Below are positions 11,938 to 24,400 of a stretch of 64,000 bases of DNA, piece by piece. This stretch comes from Cloeon dipterum (Eukaryota; Arthropoda; Insecta; Ephemeroptera; Baetidae). The stretch is taken from positions 7,926,501 to 7,990,500 of the forward strand of contig NC_088787.1 of assembly GCF_949628265.1 (NCBI RefSeq), written 5' to 3'. The translations under genes were made by a program, and so were the position numbers. A model generated the notes under the pieces. The model was not told where the DNA came from, ran no database searches, and saw nothing but the letters and a program-made list of their open reading frames with translations. Position 1 is the stretch's first letter, and every line of letters starts with the position of its first letter.

Positions 11938-12550
11938 TTTATTTCTATCAGTATTTTATTAAAAATGCAATAGTTATTTGCAGGGCCCTGCAAGTCAATA
12001 TTTTTAATCAATCGTTGCGATTTAAATGCTCATCAAGCAATAGCATTCATAAACCTAATTCATTTAACAATCTACGCGTCTACAGAGAAACTATTAATTT
12101 GTACGCTTTGATGTACTTGCATCATTCGAGATTGGCGTAAAAGCTGCACCTGAAGTGCCCTTTCCAATCGCATTTCTGTGCAGGGGTATGTGTGCATGTG
12201 CGGTAACAAAAATTATTTTGTTCAAAAATAAATACGCAGCCGCGGACTAACGACGGCCAGAGACAAGACACAGGCGAGAAACTTACGCGATGACTAGAGC
12301 TTCAGAATGAGGCACAGAACCAGAAAAAATGGCTACAAGCAGGGTTTTTTCTCAGAATTAAACGTGCTAAAATCAAAATTTTATGTTTTAAACCAATTTT
12401 AAGACCGAAAATTAAAATTCAACTGCTATTCATTTAAATTTTTGATTAATTTGTTAATTTGATTTATAAAAAATAATAAAATAACCCTGCTTTGCAACCC
12501 TTTGGCCGAACTCTGGATGGAACTATGCTTTTTGAGAGTTTTTATGCAGT
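11938..12550 (-). other. 3' UTR and polyadenylation region of transporter copy A
   Basis: On the minus strand the stop codon at 12,551 is followed by about 600 bp that is nearly identical to unit B (20,790-21,401). Similarity drops sharply just beyond two AATAAA signals (minus strand, 11,955-11,960 and 11,938-11,943). The sharp boundary at the poly(A) signals is good evidence that this is transcribed 3' UTR. It stays more similar than the introns, suggesting either functional constraint or recent gene conversion. Confidence 0.75.
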
Positions 12551-14331
12551 CTAGTAGCGCTGTTTCTCGACCTGGCCGAGCTCTGGCGGCGCGAGGAACT
12601 TGGTGGGGGCGGCGTGCTCGGGGGCGGCCTCGGCGTCCTTGGACATTCGCTGGGAGTTGCGGTGGCGCATCGACGCCCGCTGGATCATGCTGGAGCGGAA
12701 TGCCTCGCCGCGGATGGACGCTCGCATCGAAGCTCGGTTCGACGCCCTGTCTGCGTCGGCCCTGTAGAAGGTGCTTCGGCCGACCACGGCCATCGTGTGC
12801 ACCTCGTCCGAGTAAGTCTTGCCGCGGCCGCAGCACGGGAACTCGAGGAACTTCTGGTCCTTGCCGAAGTCCTCTCCGTCCTGCAGCGTCAGTGGCAGCT
12901 CGTGATTCAGCGTCTCGGGCAGGAAAAGCGCGAGGAAGCCGCCCACGATGGCCATGCCACCCAGCACAATGAACGGAAGCGACGGACTCACATTGCCCTG
13001 AAAAATAAATTCAAATTAGTTTTTTTAAATTAAATAAAAATTTATTAAATAATCCTTGAATAAGAATTGTGTATTTTAGTGTCTAGCAAATCACGCACAA
13101 TCATGATTAATTTTTCTTTAAACTATGGTAATTGGAATTCGGTGAATTATCTTTTAATTTTTAACTCTATTCTAAATCAATTTTATCGGGTATTAATGAA
13201 GTTAGCAGAGGAATGAAGTAATTTTTTTTTAATTTCAAGAAAATGAAAGCCGTGTGTGCTTTTATTGAATTTACGATTTCATTGGATGATTTTTCAGCAA
13301 TAAATTAAAAAAAATATGGATAAATAATTGCACCAGTTAAATAGTTTTTCTCTTCCCGCTTGGAAATTTTAACTTGGACCAATTTTTACCATTTTTTCTA
13401 TTATCAACTGTTTATTTTGAACCAGAAATTAACCAAATGGACACTTATGGGTATAAAAAATTTCAAAAAAATTGATTTTAGAAAAAAACTGCAATTAATA
13501 ACAATTTAATTACCAGGTACACGACGAACGGTGACGCGATGCTCGCCACGTAGCCCATAATGTGAATGAAGGCGACGCCCTGGGCCCTGACGACGGTCGG
13601 CAGCAACTCGGCGGCGTATTGAAGTCCAATATTGACGGAAATGTTGACACAGAAGCGGCCCATGATGGCCAATGCAGCTGAGGCGGCTCCTAAAAATTAA
13701 AAAATTGATTAAAACATGATAAAATTTTAATTTAAACATTTCCTCCACTTTTTGGCCGATTTCAAAATTTCTGGAAAATTTCTTAAATACGGAAATCCCA
13801 TTTTTTTCTAAATCACTAATAGAACTGTGACCGGAATTCTCGTGAATCCGGTCACGTGATCAGTCATTAGTTGGCGCCAGCAGGACAATAGGGCGTTCAC
13901 GCCGCCGAGGCGTGAAGCGCTGAAATAAAAGCAATAGCTCAAAAATAGTTGGCAGGGCATAAAACTGAACGAGCTGGCGAGAACATAAAAATTAATGAGT
14001 TAGCTAGAAGTGTATAAAAGAATCGCTTGTGTGTGGACCCGAGTTGGGTAATTAGAAAGGAATGGTTTGGGTTGAGAAATAAAAAAGAGCGTATTAGCAT
14101 TATGTCTATGATTGAGAAAATGTGCTTGCAATAATAGAGGCGCAGAAGGAGAGAGAGAGGAAACGGGCGACGTGGAAAAAACAGAGACGAAAACAGGACA
14201 GTTCGGCTGGGTGCGGCCGAGGGTGCAGTTCGGTGCAGTGAAGTGCTCCGTTGTGAAGGACAGAAACTGTTGGTGTCCGGAGGCCGGGAGAAGTCATCAT
14301 CTGGAGATCCGACAGGAAGTTCATCCCGCGG

Positions 14332-14362
<31 letters not shown>

Positions 14363-17300
14363 CGCGACCTCGAAGTGTAGTGTCATCATGTTTGCCAAAA
14401 TAAAGAAGGTACGTGTTTGCCCCTAATGTCTGTCGTTTCCCTCCCTTACGCGGGTCTTCCCCTGCGAACTTGTTAGGGCATAGACTAAGGGTAGGTAGAT
14501 TAGAATGATAGAGGGAAGGTTGCGGGGCGAAGGTGAATCGACCGAGTAGCGGAGCGTCCAGGCGCTGAAGACGAAGGCCGATGACGCCAGGAGGCATCCG
14601 CCCACTCAGCAGGAAGAAGGAATGCAGCAGAAGCACGGCGACCAGTGAGGCAGTAAGTAAAGGGCGATACAAATACACCTCACAAGAACTTAGTGATTTA
14701 AAAAAATTTGTACTTGTCATATTCTCAATAATTTTTTTCATTTCAATTTTAGCAAACTGATTTTTTGGGAAAATGCCAGAATAAATTACAATCACAAGTA
14801 TTTTAAGCAATACGAAGTCAAAGAAATATTCCAAATGAGATTTCAATGTTTTTAATTGTTACCTGCTGGTGCCATGGTGGAGAGGAGGCTGAAAACGCCG
14901 CTGAAGGCGAGGGTGCCGCAGGCGAGCCAACGGCGGCCCCATCGGTCCAAGAACACGATCAGCAGAGTGTCGGCGGGGAACTCGGTGGAGCAGGCGATCG
15001 AGAAGGTGACGAACACATTGAGGCCGAGGGCACCGACGCTTCGCACGTGCCCGTCATACACCAGCGATGTGATCATCCTGCATCGGTCAGAATGCATGAT
15101 TATTGTCTAGTGAATTGTCGGATAAAATTGTTTTTCTCTAACCAAATGGCAGTCAGCAGGAGAGTAATGCGGCGCAGTCGCGGAGTCCTGAACAGGTCCA
15201 GCACCGAGTAGCTCTTGTTCGCATCCTCCTCCTTCTGGGCTATCGCACAAGTCTCCTGAAAATTTTAATTTGAACGGTGAGAAACAGATTTATATTGCAT
15301 ATTAGTTAAAAAACCTGGTGGAATTTATTTAAATTTTTAAAACCTTAAAACATTTTGAGGATAACAGTTATTTTGCTGTAAAGTGTCACGAAAAGTAGGT
15401 CTAACGCATTAACTATAAATTAATTCCCATTTAAAAGAGTTGGCTAACATTTTTACTCCGTTTGCAATAAGTAAATTCAGTGAAAAAAGGCAAAAAATTA
15501 TTTCGCTCATTGATGCTTTTCCAATCAAATCAATCAACTTTTAAGCACTTACTCTGAAGTCAGCGTAGAGTTGGGGATCGATTTTCTTCTTGTTGATACG
15601 CTCGAATTTTTTCAGGATGGTCACGGCACGGTCGATTTTTCCTTGCGACACCAACCACCTGAAATACACAAAATATAGCAATCGAATCTATTTTTTTATA
15701 AATGCTAATTCATGGAAAAACGTCAAACAGAGGAGGCAAGCAATTAGTAGAGATTTAATTGAATACTCTAAAATTATTTGGAAATATTCACCTTGCGCTC
15801 TCAGGCACAATCCAGGGCGTGAGCACCGCGAGCAAAAGAGGCATGGAGGTGGCGAGGCAGAAAAGCTTCCAGTCGCGGATGAAATAGGCCATCCAAGGCA
15901 ACAGAACAGTAGCCAGTGTGGTGTAGATGGCGATGGACATGTTGGCCACGAACGTTCTCCAGCGCGGTCCTATATACTCCAAAACTACGAAAATAAAATT
16001 GAAAAAAAAAATATTATAAATAGAATAAATGCAATGCATTTTTTAAAGTTATAATTTGTCATTTTTTGGAGCCCTGAGTGAAGGTGGCGGACTCACCAAG
16101 GATGTACATCATGGTGAAGCAGTTGTCGTAGGACAAGCCGACAAGGAATCTGCAGAGGGCGAACTGCCAGAAGGTGGAGCTGAGCGGCGTGACTATGCCG
16201 ACGGCGAAGCCGATCAAGTTGGTGGCGACCAGCACCGGGATTCGGCCGTATTTGTCGGCCATCCAGCCGAACAGCAGGCCGCCCACAATGGCACCCAAGA
16301 AGAAAATGGCCTGAGCCCAGGCCACCAGGCTGTCGTTGTCGCAAACCCAGTTCAACTAAAATAACAATTCAATATGATTTTTATAATTTAATTAATTTAT
16401 CAATGCATTAAATTAATTAAAATTATTTTAAATATAGGAAATGGAAGAGGAAACAACTCGTTTTAAACAATTATAACAAAATATAGAGTTATCTGAATTT
16501 AAAAAAAGGGAAAATATAATTTTAAAAAGTATCTCTTTTAATTACAGCGCTCTCTGTAATAAGCTCAAAATCAACAATAAAATCGATAAATCAATTTTAC
16601 GTGTACGAAGCTTGAAGTTTAAAAATTATATGACGCTTTAAAACAGTCTTAAAACTTTTTATGTAGAACACTTTTGACACTTCAAGATGGTTTAAATACA
16701 ACATAAACAGCAAACAATTGGAAGATTTCTGCTTATACGATGTTAAAAAATCAACAAATAAAATTTTACTGATGCTCCAGCCCTCATAAAATTCTGATTT
16801 TTTTCATCCGATAGAGAAAAACAACCCGCTTTCTTTCTAAATTAAGCACCTGCGTCAGCAAGGAAATAAGACTGAGGTTAGATGATACAGCTGCAATTTA
16901 ACAACAGAAAAGTGCTTCTCTCCCGTTGTTGAGGAAAATGTGCAGACGCTCGAGCAGGCAAAGTGCGTCATCAGACGGTAATTCCACGCTCATGCAGACG
17001 CATCGACAGAGAATCCCATACCTCCAAGAAAATTAAAACCGGAATTCTTCCTTGTTTGCCCAAAAAGTTGGTTTTAATTCCTCGAGCCGGTTGCAGGTTC
17101 GTTAATAAAATAAAGAACTTGGAAACAATGTGACGAGACGCGAGGAGTTCATTGAAAGAAAATTATCGTACCTCAGAGGTGACCGTGGAGTAGGGGATTT
17201 CGGTGTAGTTGTACTCCCATCCGTTGCGGCAGTTGACCACAGGCCACGATGGATTGGCCTGGATTAGGCCCTGCTCGAGGCGCACTTTCGTGAAGTTCAC

Positions 17301-18505
17301 GTTGTACATTCGGCACATGTCGTAGCCCGTCGTCGAGTTTGGGTTGACAGGAATCGCAAGACGTATTCTGGAAGAAATTAAATTTAAGCAATTTTACATC
17401 TTGAATAGTGAATATTAGTGCACGCAGTGCAAGTATCTGAACAAAGTGAGCGACTATTTTCATTAGCTTTTTTAAATATACGATATTACGCGATAATGAT
17501 TATCGGCAGTGTCCAAATCCATTTGCTGCATGTCTCGATCTTAATTATATTTATAGTTTATTTACTATCTCAATTTTTTACACAGTGGGGAAATGTTAAA
17601 CTTTATAAATTGACTCTGGTTGCTGTATAAATTCACGAGAAAATCCAATCTTCGGCGCAAAATGGTTTTAAATTAGCGAGCAGTTTACTTTCTGAAAAAA
17701 ATACATATATATTTTGCTGAAAACAGAGTTTTCTTCTCAAAGTCACACATCATTCGATAGATTTCGTCGATTAGAACCACAATTAAATAATATAGCGTAG
17801 TCTTTGCGGTACAAAATTTTTGAAATGAATTGGGAAGATCTGGAATCTGGCCAAAATTTCGTAATAGGATTTATTACGAAATTTTTCAATTAATGAAATT
17901 ATAATTATTTCACTTGCTCCCGATTCCTCTCGAAGCGATCTTTCCAAATGGTGTACGAATTATGAGGTAAATTTTCAATTTGGTGAGTTAAATCAAGATT
18001 TTAAACAAGGACACAATACTCACCACTTGATTTAAACTTATTAACCACCTTTTTCTTAAAATTATTGTTTTGATTTTTTTGGTGCTCATTTTGATTTATT
18101 TCATCTGAATTGTAAAAATGCTCTAGATACATTTTTTCCGTTCAATTCTTCAAAACGTGCAGATTTAACCTACGCCAAAACTATATTCAACGATTTGAAC
18201 AATCCCAACTAAATTAAAGGACAGAAATTAAGTTTTTGCACATACCTTTCTTCAGGGGTGAGGAATTCCAATTCGGGTATGTGGCACCAGTGGTCGGGTG
18301 TGAGCGTGATGAAAATCTGGCTGAAGTAGACGAACGCGACGAAAAACATGAAGGGTGCGAGCAGCAGGAAGAGCAGCTTCTGATAGCGTCCGAACTCGCC
18401 CAGGTGGGGCAGCAAATCGTCGAATTCGACGGTGTTGGATGCTTGTGCCACCGCCGATGCCGCCCCCGCCTCGCCCTTAGCGGCGTTTTTCTGCTCTGTG
18501 GCCAT
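12551..18505 (-). CDS. SLC22-type organic cation/carcinine transporter, copy A, nine exons
   Basis: Exons in transcript order: 18505-18246, 17367-17172, 16355-16097, 15984-15792, 15658-15553, 15255-15143, 15077-14863, 13689-13514 and 12997-12551. All are GT-AG with matching phases; the frame is intact at 654 aa. This is a 12-TM major-facilitator carrier of the plasma membrane. TM1 (LLFLLLAPFMFFVAFVYFSQIF) precedes a large N-glycosylatable Cys-rich loop (NSTTG, NFTK, NYTE). Then come the TM2-3 signature GWMADKYGR (residues 182-190), the SLC22 motif PESARW, and DRWGRRW. The acidic-dileucine-like start EFDDLLPHLGEFG and the sequence order resemble Drosophila carcinine-transporter-type SLC22 proteins; the substrate is inferred only. 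The cytosolic C-tail has a Ser/Arg-rich repeat (RASNRASMRASIRGE). About 20-25 residues differ from copy B, mostly in the membrane-domain exons 3, 4, 7 and 8. Confidence 0.92.
13800..14690 (+). other. ~0.9-kb insertion in intron 7 of copy A, resembling a foreign 5' UTR and first exon
   Basis: Copy B's matching intron is 245 bp and copy A's is 1,173 bp; the extra block is this segment. It is GC-richer, starts near an imperfect hairpin (GTGACCGGAATTC... at 13,830-13,858) and carries a (TC)n tract. On the + strand it has a well-formed start TCATCATG encoding MFAKIKK, followed directly by a consensus donor AAG|GTACGT at 14,408. It looks like a promoter, 5' UTR and first coding exon of another gene, either a duplicated fragment or an alternative first exon of a distant + strand gene. 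The gene was not recognised. Confidence 0.45.
14333..14360. repeat. (TC)n microsatellite
   Basis: About 13-14 uninterrupted TC units inside the intron 7 insertion. In the minus frame it produces an artefactual RERERERE stretch. Confidence 0.95.
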
Positions 18506-18671
18506 CTTCGTTAGCGGTCGGAAAAACGAACCACAGAATCAGAGACTGCGGGAGAGAAGAGTGCTGGTGGTATTTCTCTGGGCGGACGGAACGCTGACAC
18601 TCGAGCCGCGAACCCTCCGGCCGCCGCTTAAATATCTCGGAAGGAATCGGCGGTGGGGGCACGCACGCCGC
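18506..18671 (-). promoter_or_regulatory. Core promoter and 5' UTR of transporter copy A
   Basis: This ~165-bp GC-rich block upstream of the ATG is almost identical to the one in copy B (33,763-33,928). On the minus strand it holds a TATA-like GATATTTAAGCG (around 18,630) and, about 40 bp downstream, GTGTCAGCG. The exact start site is not fixed. Confidence 0.5.
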
Positions 18672-19020
18672 CCACGGTTCGCCAAAAACCCGCTGTTTTC
18701 CGGCAAAAAAACCCACTGCATTGCAAAAAAATGTTTTTTGCGGGTTTTTCTGTAACTTTCCGAAACCCATGCATTCTCATGATAAAATGACCAAAATTAG
18801 GAATTTTAAAAAATCCGTATTAAAGCCACTAGTTTCATCAAAAGACCGAAAACTTTAACTCTCAACGTAATTTTCCTTAATTTCTGAGGTTTTAGAGCGA
18901 AATCTGACTATTTTCGGGTTAAATTCGGAAAAAATGTGGAACCCCCCAAAACTGGTGGGTGTTTCCAGCTGGTTTTTTGCGGTGCATTTTTGCGTATAGC
19001 AAAATTGGCGAACCCTGAGT
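18672..19020. mobile_element. 349-bp MITE in the promoter of transporter copy A
   Basis: Absent from the matching position of copy B, where the sequence is continuous across about 33,929. Ends are imperfect inverted repeats: CCACGGTTCGCCAAAA at the left and, on the other strand, ACTCAGGGTTCGCCAATTTT at the right. CGCCGC occurs on both sides (18,666-18,671 and 19,021-19,026) and only once in copy B, a likely target-site duplication. No coding capacity. It separates the core promoter of copy A from conserved upstream sequence. Confidence 0.8.
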
Positions 19021-19026
19021 CGCCGC

Positions 19027-20255
19027 AAGCCTCCACTCTCGCTTTTCTCCATTATTCTTTCATCTCCGCAGATCTTGCTGGCTGGGTTTCTGCTCAATGG
19101 ACCAAACTGAAGGGTCGCCAGTCGCTGGAAAGCACTCGCAACTTAGTTCGAATTAAATTTACCCAAATTTCAACACTATTTTACCCAGGAAAGGAATGGT
19201 ACTGCTAATTGAAGAGAAATGTATTCTTGATGCTGAAAATCAATCGGGTTTAATGATTGAGATGAATCGTAAATTTATTGGTAGATCTCGTCGAAATATT
19301 CCTTTAAAAATCTGTTGAGTGTTTTAATTTTTCTTTGGAAATTTCAACAAAATAAATCTTTCGTCATAGCTCTTACATCTGTTTTAATATTAAAAATTTT
19401 AGAGTCTCATATATATTTGTTATTGGTTTGGGAAAACCCTGGAAATTTCTTGGTAAATTTTTGAGAATAGTGACTGCAAAGTTAGTATGCTTTTCAAATG
19501 GTGAAGACTGCCTCCCAACTTGATTTGTTTTTTTAATTCACTTCAGAGTTTCCCTTAAAAGGTTCAAACACAGTTGATGGATGAGATCACGACGAAAGGA
19601 ATCGTCAAATTTTGATTATATACTGTAGCGATCGAGGCCTCCTTTTTTGTTCATCAGCACATAATAATGTAGAATTTATGCATTTAATTGTGAAAAATTC
19701 AACGTGTTCTTAAATTTTACATTTTCTGAAAGAGTTGTACTGGAAAGACAACCTCACATATAATGTATTTTTTTTTGTAAATGGAAGGCTTGAATTGATA
19801 AATTGATTAACATGTACACATTATTTCCAATTAATTGTTTTGCATCAATAAGGCCAAACTAAAGCTATATGATAGGGATTGCACGAAGTAATGGTAGCAT
19901 CATGTGTCCTTGCGGTTTCGAGTATTTAAATTTTAACGGAGTAAACATACATTTCTGGTTGTTTTGTCAGTTTTGGTTACGCTTTTGGAATCGTCTGGGC
20001 ACGAACGGAAATCCCGCGTGGTTAAGTGCGGATGGGCAAGAGAGTAAATAATCTTCTGGTTGGGGAAATTTTCTACCTCTCTCGCAATAATTGACGCCTT
20101 TTGTTTTTCGTTAAATGATAAAATGGATTCACCGGATTCACAAAGAATTCGCTGATTTTAAGAATATAGAAGTTACGTCACAAAAAAATCCCAAATTTAC
20201 CCAAACAAAGCATTTCATTGTAAATATAAAGGGTCCATAAAATTAAAAATGGCAA
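19027..20255. other. Intergenic part of duplication unit A, no gene
   Basis: Upstream flank of copy A, colinear with 33,929-36,650 of unit B except for private indels. It contains a diverged relative of an AT-rich element (around 19,440-19,630) also seen near 42,660-43,945. No supported gene. Confidence 0.5.
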
Positions 20256-20290
20256 TTCACCAGTTGCATAAGCACGTAGTGCTCGAACAG
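20256..20290. repeat. Truncated MITE end at the tandem-duplication junction
   Basis: AATTCACCAGTTGCATAAGC followed by ACGTAGTGCTCGAAC matches the terminus of the palindromic MITE at 36,654 and 41,003. It stops abruptly where unit B starts. The breakpoint of the duplication therefore lies inside this MITE. Confidence 0.8.
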
Positions 20291-20789
20291 TCTGGCTGCT
20301 GCGGCAGATTTGTTGCGATTTATTCGGGGGCGTGGCAGTAAAGGAGCGGAAGGGCTATATTGGCGCGAAATTGGTTCGGGAAAATATATCAAAAGAGCCA
20401 TTTTATGCCTTTTAGGTATTTTGAAAGATTGGATTCTGGATTCTGAATCGCCCTCGCCAACATCAGCTGTTGAAATCTTTTGATTTGAGTTGTGAGAAGG
20501 GAGGGTTTAAAAAATTCTGCGCCTGCAGAAGCCAGAAGTTTGCAACCCGCGCAATACACATGCATTTAGTTGCATACTTTACACATAATTTACATTTTTG
20601 TAGCGTGTCTTACTGTCACAAAACATTTCATTATTGTTGATCAATAAATACAATTTTTATTTCCAAAGAGTCTCCAAGTTTGACTTCTGAACTTATTTGC
20701 TCCAATTTAAATTTGTTAAATTTGAATGAATCCAAAGAATTTGCCACTAATTAAAACGAATTTTAAAGAAATAATACACGTTGATTTTT

Positions 20790-21401
20790 ATTTCTATCAA
20801 TATTTTATTAAAAATGCAATATAGTTATTTGCAGGGCCCTGCAAGTCAATATTTTTAATCAATCGTTGCGATTTAAATGCTCATCAAGCAATAGCATTCA
20901 TAAACCTAATTCATTTAACAATCTACGCGTCTACAGAGAAACTATTAATTTGTACGCTTTGATGTACTTGCATCATTCGAGATTGGCGTAAAAGCTGCAC
21001 CTGAAGTGCCCTTTCCAATCGCTTTTCTGTGCAGGGGTATGTGTGCATGTGCGGTAACAAAAATTATTTTGTTCAAAAATAAATACGCAGCCGCGGACTA
21101 ACGACGGCCAGAGACAAGACACAGGCGAGAAACTTACGCGATGACTAGAGCTTCAGAATCAGGCACAGAACCAGAAAAAATGGCTACAAGCAGGGTTTTT
21201 TCTCAGCTATTAAACGTGCTAAAATCAAAATTTTATGTTTTAAACCAATTTTAAGACCAAAAATTAAAATTCAACTGCTATTCATTTAAATTTTTGGTTA
21301 ATTTGATTTTTGATTTAAAAAATAATAATAAAATAACCCTGCTATACGACCCTTTGGCCGAATTCTGGATGGAACTATGCTTTTTGAGAGTTTTTTGCAG
21401 T
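20790..21401 (-). other. 3' UTR and polyadenylation region of transporter copy B
   Basis: Near-identical counterpart of 11,938-12,550, ending at a minus-strand AATAAA (20,804-20,809) after the stop codon at 21,402. The strip from about 20,800 to 21,260 shows only scattered differences from copy A. Confidence 0.75.
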
Positions 21402-24400
21402 CTAGTAGCGCTGTTTCTCGACCTGGCCGAGCTCTGGCGGCGCGAGGAACTTGGTGGGGGCGGCGTGCTCGGGGGCGGCCTCGGCGTCCTTGGACATTCG
21501 CTGGGAGTTGCGGTGGCGCATCGACGCCCGCTGGATCATGCTGGAGCGGAATGCCTCGCCGCGGATGGACGCTCGCATCGAAGCTCGGTTCGACGCCCTG
21601 TCGGCGTCGGCCCTGTAGAAGGTGCTGCGGCCGACCACGGCCATCGTGTGCACCTCGTCCGAGTAATTCTTGCCGCGGCCGCAGCACGGGAACTCGAGGA
21701 ACTTCTGGTCCTTGCCGAAGTCCTCTCCGTCCTGCAGCGTCAGTGGCAGCTCGTGGTTCAGCGTCTCGGGCAGGAAGAGCGCGAGGAAGCCGCCCACGAT
21801 GGCCATGCCACCCAGCACAAGGAACGGAAGCGCCGGACTCAAGTTGCCCTGGAAAACAAATTCAATATAAATTTTGTACATTTTTTCCTTTTTAAAAAAA
21901 AAAATAAATAAAAAGTGATGAAATAATCCTTAAATAATTGCCATGGTTAAATATTTTTCTCTTCCCCAGCTGGGAAATTAGACTTTGATAAATTTTTACC
22001 ATTTCATTTCTATTATCAACTCCTTACTTTGAAACAGAAATAAACAGATGGTAATTTTCTTGTGCAAATTTTCAACGAAAATTAAATTAAAAAACCACGA
22101 ATAACAGCTAATTTAATTACCAGGTACACGACGAACGGTGACAAGATGCTCGCCACGTATCCCATAATGTGAATGAGGGCGACGCCCTGGGCCCTGACGA
22201 CGGTCGGCAGCAACTCGGCGGCGTATTGAAGTCCAATATTGTAGGAAATGTTGACGCTGAAGCGGCCCATGATGGCCAATGCAGCTGAGGCGGCTCCTAA
22301 AAATTAAAAAAATACAATAAAATTTTAAATTAAACATTTCCTTTATTTTTTGGCCAATTTAAAAATTTATGGAAATTTTTTAATTGCCCCAAAAAAAGGC
22401 TTACTACTTGTCGTTCTCAATAATTTTTTTCGTATCTATTTATTTTGACATCAATTTAAGCCAATTGCGATTTTCCTTGTGATTTATTTTAAACCCTAAG
22501 AAGTCAAAGAAAAAAATTCAAATTAATGTTCTTAATTTTACCTGCTGGTGCCATGGTGGAGAGGAGGCTGAAAATGCCGCTGAGGGCGAGGGTGCCGCAG
22601 GCGAGCCAGCGGCGGCCCCATCGGTCCAAGAACACGATCAGCAGAGTGTCGGCGGGGAACTCGGTGGAGCATGCGATCGTGAAGGTGACGAACACATTGA
22701 GGCCGAGGGCACCGACGCTTCGCACGTGCCCGTCATACACCAGCGATGTGATCATCCTGCATCGGTCAGAAAGCATGATTATATTGTCTAGCAAATTGTC
22801 GGATAAAACTGTTTTTTTCTCACCAAATGGCAATCAGCAGGAGAGTAATGCGGCGCAGCCGCGGGGTCCTGAACAGGTCCAGCACCGAGTAGCTCTTGTT
22901 CGCGTCCTCCTCCTTCTGGGCTATCGCACAGCTTTCCTGAAAATTTAAATTTGGACGGTGAGAAACAGTATTGATGTTTATTTAAAAATAATAGATTTAA
23001 AGGATAGTTATTATGCCGTAAGTCTCAAGAAAAGTAGGTCTGACGCATTAAATATCAATTAATTCCTATTTAAAAGCGTTACTGCACTTGCGATAAGTGA
23101 ATTCAGTGAAAACAGGCAAATATTTTCTTTAGCGCAACACTATAGCTATTAAATAATGAGAGGAATCTATTAGCCAAGTGCAGTTAAATTCTCGACCCAA
23201 TTTTGCAGCTGCTGCATTCTTGGAGAGATAAACAATCTGTAGTGCACACAAATTACTTCCTCTCTCAAGCCGTTCGCAATTACGTAACACGAGTCACTCG
23301 CTCATTGATGCTTTCTAATCAAATCAATCAACTTTTAAACACTTACTCTGAAGTCAGCGTAGAGTTGCGGATCGACTTTCTTCTTGTTGATGCGTTCGAA
23401 TTTTTTCAGGATGGTCACGGCACGGTCGATTTTTCCTTGCGACACCAACCACCTGAATCGCACAAAATATGACAAGTTAAAAAAGGTTTTGAAAAAAATC
23501 CTGCTAATTCGCAGAAAAACGTTAAACAGAGGAGGCAAGGAATTTATAGGAAAAAAGCAATTGTTAGAAATATTCACCTTGCGCTCTCAGGCACAATCCA
23601 GGGCGTGAGCACCGCGAGCAAAAGAGGCATGGAGGTGGCGAGGCAGAAAAGCTTCCAGTCGCGGATGAAATAGGCCATCCAAGGCAACAGAACTGTAGCC
23701 AGCGTGAAGTAGATGGCGATGGACATGTTGGCCACGAACGTTCTCCAGCTCGGTCCCACATACTCCAAAACTACGAAACAAAAATTATAAATTTAATAAA
23801 AAATGTGTTTGTTTTATTTCAATTTAATTATTAATAATTAAGAGCGTCTAAAAACGGTTCATTTGATCGCAGTAAAAAACTACTCAATTTTAAAATCTTC
23901 CTCTAGGGGGAGAGCTCTTTCTTCATGGTCGTTTACGTTTTTAATCACAGTCTATTACACACATGAGAAGCATTCACTGTTAGAAAATGATATGACTCGC
24001 AAGGTGCGTTGAAAGAAATCATTCAAGTGATGTTTTAATATTTTTTTCTTTTATCCACTCCGCGAGAAGGAAAATTGGTGCAGCAGGGAGTTGTGAATCA
24101 AGGTGATCCACAGCAGCAGAATTTAATTATACCTGCTGTCATATAAACGTCATAAATAATTTTCTAGCGTTTCCGTGAGGGTGTGAAGCTTATTGCTGAG
24201 TTTTTTCATAAATTTTCCACTGAATTATTTCAGCATTAATTAATTTAAAAGAGCGATTTGTTTTTTTAAAAAAGTGAAAGGTGTCTTGGCACAAGACTGT
24301 AATATGCGGGTTAATAAATTAATTTACGCAATTCACAATGGAAAAAGATTATGGTCCACGTTTATTGGAATTAAATCTTTGCCTTAAATCAAATATTGTA

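Larger units (their letters stand above)
11406..20290. repeat. Tandem duplication unit A (SLC22 transporter locus)
   Basis: Starts at CTGGCTGCTGCGGCAG and runs through the 3' flank, all nine exons and the upstream region of transporter copy A. It ends inside a MITE end (...AGCACGTAGTGCTCGAAC). Unit B begins at 20,291 with the same CTGGCTGCTGCGGCAG. Colinear similarity to unit B covers exons, UTRs and most introns. The unit is about 8.9 kb and includes two private insertions (13,800-14,690 and 18,672-19,020). Confidence 0.9.

Noticed and set aside
14106-14846. 246-codon minus-strand open frame in intron 7 of transporter copy A
   Set aside because: It spans a (TC)n tract encoding RERERE, runs through two unrelated segments including the insertion border, and has no domain. 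It is absent from copy B.
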